This document shows positions 15,301-27,172 of a DNA stretch of 64,000 nucleotides, in pieces; within the stretch, counting starts at the first letter, position 1; the number at the start of each line of letters is the position of its first letter. The stretch comes from Adelphocoris suturalis (taxonomy: Eukaryota; Arthropoda; Insecta; Hemiptera; Miridae). The notes below the pieces were generated by a model. That model was not told the DNA's origin. It did no database searches and saw only the letters and a list, made by a program, of their open reading frames with translations. A program made the translations under genes and the position numbers. Location of the stretch: the NCBI GenBank assembly GCA_030762985.1, contig CM061040.1, forward strand, positions 73,558,382-73,622,381. Reading direction: 5' to 3'.

Positions 15301-18300
15301 CTAGTAAAGTGACTACCAGCCTTATTCTTCAATCACCTTCCATCACTATGGTGAGCGATTTGATTTTCATGATTTTTCAAAGTTTAGGCAAATTGTTACA
15401 TCACACAAGACAGGGGGGTCCTTGCTGGGTGAGAGGGGTGCAACGATGTAATTTTTCGCAAAAACTTAAAATTCTAGAAAGAAAACTACTTATTGTAGAA
15501 TAGTATGGATGGTATCTGTATTCTAAAAATTTCACCCTCTTAATTTAATAATATAAAACAAGCATGTGAGTATCCCTCATTTGTTCCTTACGATATGTTT
15601 TGTGTAATGAAAAACTATTACGATACGTTATCATTTCTGATTTATATCATGTATTTATTCTACATTTTGTATTATTTGTAAATGGGCTTAATTAAAACTA
15701 AATTATTGTCAATGAAAGCCACTGTGAAAACGCAAACATAGAACTTTTGCAATACATAACCCCAAGAACCTCTGATCTAAATTATTTATTAATTTCCTAA
15801 TTCTAATCAATCAGAAAATCTACCTTATCCATCCTGTCTAGAATCTGTATGATTTTGTCAAAGCTGCAACGTTGTGGCAGTCCACCTTTCCAAACTAAGT
15901 AAATATCCAATTACCTTTAATCATCTTCCCACCAAATTTGAAACTATGTTTATTGCACATAAAATCCTTTATCACAATTCAGTAGGTTTAATAGGAAAGA
16001 AATTAGCCTCATCAGGCGACCACCAGCTGACGAGTGGACCTCCATCTCTTGTAATATTGTTTTCAAGGCGTTTTATTCGAAATTTCAGCACCTCAGGTCG
16101 ATTAGGAAAGAAATAAACTACAGATGATGACACGTGACACGATTTCGTAAACCACAGATGATGACACGTGACACGATTTTGTAACTAGATTTTGTGATCG
16201 ATTTGTGTAACACAATTTCGTGACTGATTTATGAGCCACTTATTGGCAGGGCCAAGAGGCAGGTCCTGTAGACCTACCACACGGTCTCTCAGCTGTTCTT
16301 TGCTCCTCCATACCTTGCAATTGTATCCTAAACATACTAAAAATCTGCAAAGTAATACTATCTATTATATCTAATAATACTATTTGATCGGATTTCAGCC
16401 ATGGGAAGCGTAAATCAACCATCTCCACCTGATGTGAGTTCAACAACAGATACGAACGCATACTCATCAAAGGATACTGGCATCTTGGAGCGTTTCAGAG
16501 ACCAGCTGGCTCAGTTTCAAGAGGGAAGAGGAGTTTCAAGATCAGAGTATGGATTTTTAACTCTTGTAGCAGCCATTTTGTCGATGCTAACTCAATCTGT
16601 GCAATCCCTACTATCACTGCTGATGGCTCTTGCACCAGTCAGTGAAATCAGTTTGCATGTAGTCAGGTACGTTTGAATACTTCTTCAGAAAACTAGACGA
16701 TAAATTACGTTGGTAATCAAGAATCAAAATGATAAGGAATAAAATAGAAAAATAAGCTTTTAATTCATAATCATTATGGCAAGAAGCAAGCACAAAAACC
16801 AATTCTCACAAATGTTACGCTCCAGGAAAATAACTCTCACAGTCGAAGAGGTATGGTCACCCTGGCCTCATAGCTCTGGTCGTTAGAGTGTCGCAACTTC
16901 GGGAAATTAATAATAATTTCTTGTAGTTGTGACGATGCGAGTTCGAGTTCCTGTCGAGGTATCAAATATTTTTAGCCCGTTACAGTGGTGCAGTGGGTAG
17001 GACCCAAAATCATTCGAAACAATAATTAATTAAATCCCTCTCAAGCCAAAAGACTGTAAACATCACATTTCCTGTTGTTATGCCTTTCACTTCCTCGCTC
17101 ACTTGAGTCAAAACACACCGTGACAATGACCTCGCTCGACTGCTGACTTGTTCCAGCGAGCATCTGCTGAGCCAGCGCCCTGCAGTTTCACTCGTCATTC
17201 GTCCGACCCCAAACCAGCCGAGACGGCTGGTATTTGACTCCGGGGAAATGTTACGCTCCAGGAAAATAACTCTCACAGTCGAAGAGGTATGGTCACCCTG
17301 GCCTCATAGCTCTGATCGTTAGAGTGTCCCAACTTCGGGAAATTAATAATAATTTCTCGTAGTTGTGACAATGCGAGATCGAGTTCCTGTCGAGGTATCA
17401 CATATTTTTAGCCCGTTACACAAACAATTTCAATAAGTTCACCACGCTTCTGAAACTCCCTTGCATTATTTTTAATCTTGCAAAATTCAATAGAACTAAA
17501 AAATCAATTTTAAAATACTTTAATAATATTAAAAGTATTCCATGTTTGGTTTGTCATTTCCAATAATAAACCTCTGTAATCGTATAGGAAAACAATTTTC
17601 TTTTCTTTCAAACTTTGTCACTTTACGTTTCAAGGTGTGTAGAATCCAAAACTGCAATGTCCGTCCACCGTCCAGACCATAAGAGGCCTCCTTGATGAGA
17701 AAAATCTGCCCTTTCCCATATGGACTCCTCTTGGGGTCTAGTTGGTCCTAGAATCTAACCAGCCCGATCTCGCTTCACACGCATCGTTGCTATGAACCAA
17801 AAATGGGCCCAAACCGTGTTTTTTCCGCATATTTTTCTTCATACATAGGTTTCTTTATTTCTATTGATTTTCACGTACAACCAATACGTTACTAGCGAAG
17901 TGTAACTCCCTTGGTTTTCATAGCAGGAAAATCGTTCGCCACTTTTTGAAATGCTCTCATTTTATCACAACATCTCATGATCCCTAATCCATTGTAGTGT
18001 CAAGGAAAGCTGATTTATAACGCTACCTAAGTTATAAACTAATAATGCTAAGTAATCATAATGAACTATAATAATGTGAAAAGAAGGCACTAGGTACATG
18101 GTAGTATACTATTGAGTACTAGGCACTTGTAAGCAGTTGGTACTAGACTATTGCAATTATTGGGTCCAGGGGCGGCCGGTGAGGGGGGGCATCGGGACAT
18201 TGCCCCAGTACATTTGGGAAAAAAGTAACAAACTGGAACGAAGACTTTACAAACAAAACTCATCGTTTCAAATTAGAACGAAAAGTGGTCTGTAGCTCCA

Positions 18301-21300
18301 TGCTGTGGCTCCAAGGTGGATGCTAGAAGGATCAGGTTTAAGCTCCATCCAAGGAGGTTTAAGATCCATCTACCAGTGAAAAAGTACGTAGATTGCCATA
18401 AAATCACTCTATCAAGAGAGAAATTTCGTCAATTCAGGTTAGACTGTGATGGGAAATAAAGGGCAAGAAACGGGAATTAAGGGGCAAGGAACGGGAAAAA
18501 GAGGTCATAACAGTAAATTTCTCATCATTTTCGGGTCCATGCCCCAGGCAGGGTTTCCACTTTTCTAAAGACCGTAGAATGAAATTTACGTTATGAGTGG
18601 CTTCCACTAGGGGAGTTTTGGTTTATTCCATTAGCCAAACTGAATGTTCATAGTTGGTAGGTTTTTTTTCTAGTAATGTTTTGTTGTCGTTGTCTCTGCT
18701 GGTAATTTATGATGTTTTTCAAGTTCCTTCGGGCATGTGGTTGTTTCCAAGAATTTACTCTAAAGTAAAGTCCGTATTATAGCGTTGTGTTAACAAAAGT
18801 ACCTATTTTTATTCAGTCCTAAGTTGTTGAATACGTCTTTTGTAATAAAGTCCTTTGTATTGTCGGTCGAGTTGGAGTGCGTTGTTTATGTGTAGAGTTA
18901 CAAAAAGAAATTTTGGCATTTTGGCAATGAAGAAGAAGCAACGATCACTTTGAATAGAATTCGCACCGAAGTACGACGTTCATCGACGGATTTACGTAAG
19001 AAGTTTAGTCAGGTAGGTACTGATTTTGACATTTTTGACATTTGCATGCCTTTGCTTTGGCACATAAACTGAAAAATCGTCACGAAAACTTGCTCACGCT
19101 ACTTACCAATAAATAAAATAGACTCACTGTGTTGCGTAGAGAACAATCAATTGTTTTCTTTATGTCTTTGCTATGGCACATTTCGCTCACGAAAATATTT
19201 TTATGATTTCCGCTTACAACCGAGTCGTCGCTAGGGAAATGGTACTTCGTCGTTTTTCAAATTCGTTGACCATTCGTTCGAAAGCTCTCAATTTATCCAA
19301 CCATATTATGTTAACTACTGCGAAGTGCGTGGCCAACAAGCTGAGTTATGAGCAAGGTTATTCGAATAATTGTGTACACTCAGGTGATCGTTCTCAATAA
19401 TTGATATTGTGAACATGATTGCCACCGCTTGTTAATTTCTGATGATTTCATTGAGCTGGTGTTTCGATGATTTGATTCATAGCAGGTGATCCAAATATTG
19501 CGAGAACGGTTTGATTTGTGAAGCGGTGGTTAAATCATTTTAATAGTTAATTTCTATGCTTTACACTCTAGGAAGCTGTAATTTCTTATGTAGCCTCTTA
19601 TAGTAACAAAATCAGCCGAAACTGACGACATTTTGAGGTCACATTTGGAAAAAGCTACAGTGTTCAAAGGCACCTCCAAAACCATACAGAATGAGTAACG
19701 AAAACGTCTCTGATCAATATTTTCAGTAGAATATTGATCATTCTGGATGTGTTGCATTCATGAACCATCCCCCTCCTAGGTTCATGGTTGCATTGAAGAA
19801 AAAGGTTATATACATAAGTGAGTGGTAGTTGTGGGGTTAGACAACATTTCTATAGCCTTTTGAAACAATTTTTAATTGACGTATGATGTCACACTCCTAT
19901 CATTTCATCATAATTTAATTTGAGTTCTTTAATATTCCTTCAGAATTACTTCTCCTAAGTAGTTGACTAGTGCAATACAATCGAAGCCTTGATAATTTTT
20001 AATACTTCTAATAATAAAGTAGTGTAGGTGTTTTTCTTGTTAGGATTGACGATAAACAGCCACTTTTTTTATTGGACCTATTGCAACGTACCTACATCCA
20101 TAATAATTTTTCTCAGCTCTTTCCATGTTAGTTCGTCACACCTAGTTCCATGAACATAATATCCATCGTAACCCAATAGTATAGTATCCACACCAGCATG
20201 TAAGCCACAACCAACCAACAAATACGCAGAAACGTTGCAAAATGACCAATAAAAAAACTGGCTGTTTATCGTCATTCCTAAAGCCGGTTTCACATGGAGC
20301 AGTACGAGCGTAACAACCGGAAAGACGGAAGGATGGAAACCCCAGTGGAGGGGGCGGCGGAATGCGGCAGGGTGTTCACATGAACATGGACACACGGAAT
20401 CATAACCTTCCTACTGAAACCCTCTCTGATCTGAAACCTCTACTTGCGGTTATCAACATTCCTGTCCAATAAGATTGCGCTCCGCTCGTCGGAACGCGGC
20501 AACGGTATAAACATTTCTACCGCTGTCCGCAGACCGCCCATTCCGGCAACATGGCAGCCACCATCCTCAACTGTTGTCCCAACAGCCAATCAGATTGCTT
20601 TCAATCTTTCCGTCTTCCGGACATACCGCTCCATGTGAAACCAGCTTTAGTAAGTAAGTAGGTCCCTATAAGATAGTATTTTTAATTTAGTTTATTTAAT
20701 TAATTTATTTATATTTATTTATCAATAATATTTAATGATCATGATTTATTGTCCATGGCATTTGACATAACCCAAGTGGGATTAATGTTTCATGTGTTTA
20801 GATCAAAATTAATTTACACTGAAAGCAAAAAAAATGGATGAAAAACCTCCATGCTCTTTTTGACTGTCAAATAGGTAAATATTTTTGTGCCCCACTCCTT
20901 TTTCAGACCACCGGCCGCCACTGATTGGGTCTTTTCTAATCAGCTGAGTGAGCTAAAATCTTTTCTGTCCATCCTAGGAAGTTGAGATTTAATAGGGAAA
21001 CTATCAAAGACATTAGGAATCGATTGAAAAGATTAGCTCATTCTTACTCAGCTGAGTGAGTTGAATTGTCTCCTGTTTATCCTAAGAAGTTGATATTTGA
21101 TAGGGAGACTCTCTCGGACACAAAGAGACTATTGCAATAATTGGCACTTTCCCAATCAGCTGAGTGAGCAAAATTCTATCCTGTTATCTCTAAGAAGTAG
21201 AAATTTGAAAGGGAGACTCCCTGGGACACTAAATAGGACATATCCATGTACCGATGTATCTGCATGTAGTGAAGATTTTTCTTTGGCTTCTTTAGGTAGG

Positions 21301-24300
21301 TGACATCGTCTAGTTATATTTCGATAATGCACCTTAGACTCAGTTTGGTAGGTAATTTTTTTGGACCAGTGTTCTGATGGCTATCTAATACAGGTTTACT
21401 ATGTACGGGGCCTAATAATAATTCATAGATATCATTCCAAAGAATCGAAAGAAACCACCCAGGTAGCTCTGTTCTCTCTTCTAGTTCATAGCCCTAAGGG
21501 CCAGAACTTTAACAGGGGAAAAAATCGAGATGGGATCTATCCCAACAGGTGAAACATAGTAAAAATTACCTAATAAACAATGACGATCTCATCAGCTGAT
21601 ATAATTCCAAAGGAATTAGGATTATTATAACTTTTGTCACCTATAAAAAAATGGAGATGCGAAGCGTAGGTATGTGATTTATTTTATATCATTAATTCAG
21701 TTGGTGGGTCAGATTGTGTTAAATTCAAAAGACTAGTAAAATGTAGAAGTTTTTAATTTAATTTCTCCTCGGTAGGCGTCTATGCCACTTCAGATATATT
21801 TAAAAAATGAATAATAGACTTCGTTCAATTAAAGGGTATCTAATTCATAAATAATAAACCATTGTGTAATAATTTCCAGCGTTTTTTAAAGCTTAGTGCT
21901 GCATATGAGAGAAAATCAGGGTGGACTTGAAAATATGCAATCCGTAACTCAAATTCAAAACAGCGAAAAACGGGTTTTTTTTTTATTACGGGGAAATGTA
22001 ATTTTCATCTCACAAACAGAAATCGTAAGCCATCCAATTCGAACAGATGAAAATTTCACAGAAGGAATCAGGTTTCATTTTAGATAGAGGAGGCTGGACT
22101 CACTGATAAACAGTTTATAAGGAAGAAGTCGGAGGGGTGGCAATTTCAATAAAGGATGCAAAATCTGTGGAATCACCCGGAATAGCAGCTTAACCTGCGT
22201 TTGTTAGTAAATTAATCGTATTGCAGCGTATTCAAATGAATTATTTTACTCCCAAATCTTCTCAAAAGAGGAAAACGAAATGTTTGAATCCTTATACATA
22301 AAACTCAAAGTTGGTTTCTTTCTATGTATACTACGTGTGTGTACGTTCCCAATAGACGGCTAAACGGCTGGAACCATTCTGATGGGAGGGATCGTAAAAT
22401 GATCAGCAAGTTCCAGCGCACAACATAGGCTAGGTCTGAACCTCCAAACATCCTTCTACTTCATAAACGGCGCCACCCTTCGCAACAGATGTGTTTAGTT
22501 CCCGAACTTTTGTTATTATGGTTCCTAACAGGTAGTTTGTTATCCTCGGAAATTCGTGACAAGTGGAGAAGCCTTGACCGGGTTACTCTACGGGTATTCC
22601 GCGTTAAACATGGGTTGCATTATTGATAGGTGATGGACGGGAACTTAATATTTCGTGCGAAACACGGGATGGAAAACGAATTTGTTTGGCTCCCGAAATT
22701 TCATTATGGTTGCCAACATGCAGTTTGGGGCTTTTCTTCCGTGTGTTTGGTTTTTAACGATTTCAATCAGCTGAGTTAGCTAAATTCTCTCCTGTTCACG
22801 AGGAAGTTAAATTTGATAGGGTGTCTCTTTGGGACATTAAGAAGCGATAGAAATTATGGGCTCTTCCCTAATCAGCTGAGTGAGCTAAATTCTCTCCTGT
22901 GACCCTAGGAAGTTGGAATTTGATAGGGAGACTCTCTGAGTCTTCAGGAGACTATTGAAATGATGGGCTCTTTCATGAACAGCAGAGTGACCTAATTCTC
23001 TGCTGTTCACCCTAGGAAGTTGAAATTTGACAGAGAGAGACTCTCAGGGTCATTAATTAAGAGACTATTGAAATTATGGTCTCTTTTCTGATCAGCTAAA
23101 TGAGCTGAATTCTCTCCTGTTTACCCTAGGAAGTTGAAATTTGATAGGGTGACTCTTTGGGACAATAAGATACGATTGAAATTATGGACTCTACCCTGAT
23201 CAGTCCGGGCCTGATTTTGCTACTTTTATGCTGTAATTTGGCATACAGCCTCCATAGTTACGGACACAGTCTGGATATAGTTATTTCAGCAGTCTATGTA
23301 CTGACTAATCCGTACAGATGGGTCCGTGCTGTAATTTGGCATGTAGCCTCCGTAGTTACGAACACAGTCTGGATATGGTCATTTCAGCAGTCTATGTACT
23401 GAATAACCCGTACAGATGCAATGCATGGGCAACCGGCTAGTATAAGTTTGGATCCAAAGAACGAGTAGACCAGCAACTTGCCTGGGAAAGGGCATTGAGA
23501 ATGGGCTAGAATGTGTGAAATCATAATATAAGTAAGATCATAATATTGGCAGGTTATTACTAAATTCAATTTAGTTTAATTAATTAGTTTTATATCTAGT
23601 TGTAGTTGTTTACACCCCTTGTATCTTCCAGCTCGTACCTATGGTCCAAATTTTCCCATGCTCAGATGCTCACTAAACTCAACTTGACATTGCTACTGAA
23701 AGGCGCATTGTAGGTAAATACCAATCATGATTAAGTGAACATGGTTAATATGTTGCAACCATGAAGACCAAATGGGATGGGAGACGTTATTGAAATGATT
23801 AATGTGGGCGGTAGGAGGGTGGGTACCTACCTACTTTCCTCTGTGATAGATTAGTACTTCACGGCCGATTTTTGAAATTCCAATTTGTTAATTTCCATTA
23901 GTTGGAATCTCGAACATACAAGGGTGGATTCAAGAACTAGGTACTACCATAGGTTACTCTTTCCTCCTAAACATATGTTGTTGAGCCTATACCTGTATGT
24001 ACCTATTGAAACTCGTCCTCTCGTCATTTTATCATTTGTAAATTCGTCCTCAATTGGTTGTTGACATAGTTCCAATTGTGAATTGAGTGTGCACATAAGT
24101 GGTGTGGTCCCTGGATGCTCACATCTCAATAATGAAAAACTACTCACGGACCACCTCACACCACATACTACAAAACGAAGGGCATTTTCTATTTCACTAT
24201 AACAAGAAGTAGGTACCTATCCACTTCTACTACTACTAAAAAAACAGTTGAAGAAGCAAGAAAGCAACACTATTCTGATATCATTAACCTTCTTCTACTT

Positions 24301-27110
24301 CGTTTCGTATTTTTCTGTTTTGAACAAAGGTATAACTGATACAAATAACTTTACTTTGGATTAATAATGTAATCTATGTGATGAATAATCAGTTTTCCCT
24401 TCAAGGCCTTCAAATTGATCCCGCTTGTTGCCACCATTTCGGGAGCGATCGCAATGCCACAAACGGTAATTGAAATCACCAAGAGCTTAGACTCTTACAT
24501 GGAGTTTATTACAATTTTTGTTACATATTGAAGGGTAGGTAGGTATTTCATTTGATTTCCTTAATATTAATATTTTCTCTCAGTAGGTAGGTGGCTACGT
24601 CTATGTAGTTATATTTGGATTAACTTTACACGTACCTACCTACATTATGATGCCATTGTTATATACATCATACGGAATACGTAGAAGTTTTATTTCATTA
24701 ATTTCGTTTCGTTAGGTACGTATTATAACTCTGCCTACGTAATTTCTTTAGCTACCTAATGTTTTAATTGAATAACTATTGAACAAATACCTAATGAAAT
24801 ACGTAGAAGGGATATCTAATAAAGAAATGGTAACCCGAAGAATGGTATTTGAATAATGCAGCGTTTTTCCTTTGAGTCTACTGAGGTTTAGGAAGCATTG
24901 CTTTCTTTTTGAGACGAACACACACACACACACACCTTTTTTTTTTTTTTTACAAATCTCCCCTCAAAGGCCATTGAATTTTAGAAAAAATAAATAGAAT
25001 AAAGTGGGGAGGGCGCCCAGATTTACCCGACGCCGACGCCAGCTCCAGGGATGAAGGAAGTCGCAGGAGGAGGAGGAAGAAGAGAGGGATGAAAGATAGT
25101 GCCCCTATAAAATGACCACCAGTTGAGATGAGCCCCTGAGGACGCGAGTGGTGATACCCCAGAGCACTCCCACCGAGATGAACAACTAGAGTAACTCTGT
25201 AGCGCTTTTCCCGCACCACACCCCGCGCCGTGACACGGTCCCGGCCATGACCTTGATGATATTGGCTGCAACTCCTTTTAGCTCAGACATCACTTGCCGC
25301 AGATCATTCCTATCATATTTACTTATCTTAGCCCGTCAGGTCTGCTGCCATTGACAACCTAGACATCCAGGATTACAGCAGACCCATTGGGATTGATCGC
25401 AACGATATCTGGCTTCTTGCCCCGGTCGCTCGGCATGTGATATAGTCTCTCCCTTTCGACATCCCAACCGCTAGATGACAAAGCACCTGCCATCTGCTTG
25501 GCAACCACATCCTGGCGTAAAATGCGGCCACCGTGAGTACGAGGACACTGCTGCACCACATGATATAGATTCTCATTTTTACCTCTACAGCCACTGCAAA
25601 GGGTGCCTACTGTCCCGCGACTAATCCTAGTACACCTCACCGAGGTGGCTAACGTAGCCACCCGGACGGCGTGAAAATGGTGATAGTCGCGGGCCCCAAT
25701 GCCCTCTGAAGCCCATCCCTCACACTGGGTAGAAATGGGGATTCAGAGCACAATCGGAGTTCTTAACCATCTACTGACTCATGCAGTGCAGCAGCGAACT
25801 CAGCAGATGAGCTGGGTTTTGGAGCAGTTGGAGTTGCTCGATCCCACCACAACAACCGCTGCCGGCCAAAGTCCAGGTCAGCAGCAGTGCGGGCGACCTC
25901 CCTGTTCGAGCCCCTGAGGGCAAGCAGGCGTTGGCAGCGTAATGATGGGATGCTGGTTGAGAGAGAGAGACAATACCAAGCACACTGGCCTTGATCAGTT
26001 CATGAATACAGGCACTTGGGACACCAGGTGGAAAGGCTAGCCAAGAGCGCACAGCAGACCGAACTTCATGATCTAACTCAAGCAGCCTCCCCACAGTAAG
26101 CCTACCAATGACTAACACATAGGTTAGCTATGGCAGTAAGTATGTGCAAAGGAGGCGCAGCTTCTGCTGTGGTTTCAATGAAGCCTTGGTGACACGAGCT
26201 AATGCTCAACCAAGGTCCACACGGCTTGTGGCATAGGTGGCCACACCCATGAAGTCATCTCTGAGGTACCGCCAAACCTCTAGCATGGATCGGGTGGGGA
26301 TGGGTGACAGTCCTATGGCAAAAAACTCCCCATCCACCACCTTCACCTGATGCTGTCGACCCGATGGGACCAAGAAGACTGACCCACACTTATCTGGGTT
26401 AACCACCAGACCACACCTGGCTAGCTGCTCAGCAAAGGCATTGAGGGCAATCTGCAAGCCCTCGTGGATTTCAGCGAGTAGGACAACATCATCAGCAAAA
26501 GCCAATGCACCCTACTTCCACCACCAGGTTGAAAAGGAGTGCGCATGGGAAAACGTTGCTGCAAGTAACATTTATGTGACCTACCCCATTACGCACTGCT
26601 TCTGCCTCCTCTAATGCCATTTGCTGCAAAACCTCAGAAGCATACCTGGGCCGCTCTCGCTCTATGTCAATTGCAGCGTTGGCCTCCACGGGATACTTCT
26701 GCGAGAGGTGGGCACTGAGGCCTCCCTTGGAGGTAAAGGCTCTATCACAATGGGGAAACTGGTGGGCATTAATCGGGGTCGTGGAAGATGATGGGGGATA
26801 GGAAGATGAGGATGAAGAAGAGCGAGAGGGTGGCTGATGCCCCTGCCTGGGCACCTCCCCTAGAACCCAGCGCGCCAATGGGCAGGCGGAGGTTACGCGG
26901 CTCCTGTTTGTTATTCTCCATAACGGGGGAAGTGTGAGTAAAGAACAGGACGCCCATTGGCATGAGTCTCCCCCCTTATCGCCAGCGGGTCATTTAGCCA
27001 CCCAAAGGGTGCCCAGGTTGCACGACGGAGACTCATGACCTTGACTTGGGTAGGGATATGAAGGAGCTCTGAAGAGATAAAAACACCAACCCCAGCACAG
27101 AAACACACAA

Positions 27111-27172
<62 letters not shown>

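Larger units (their letters stand above)
18167..20923. mobile_element. hAT-type DNA transposon, non-autonomous, with exact 8-bp target duplication
   Basis: Termini CAGGGGCGGCCGGTG (left) and the inverse of CACCGGCCGCCACTG (right) are imperfect inverted repeats of about 15 bp, flanked on both sides by ATTGGGTC (18159-18166 and 20924-20931). An 8-bp duplication with CAG-starting ends is the hAT hallmark. The 2757-bp interior shows no transposase and includes two back-to-back MITE-like elements. Confidence 0.8.

Noticed and set aside
20078..20395. 105-residue minus frame
   Set aside because: It crosses the border of two MITEs and ends in their inverted repeats; not a gene.
24937..27095. Interpretation as a 28S-inserted R2 element
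   Set aside because: No rDNA sequence flanks any copy; flanks are microsatellite or intron sequence.
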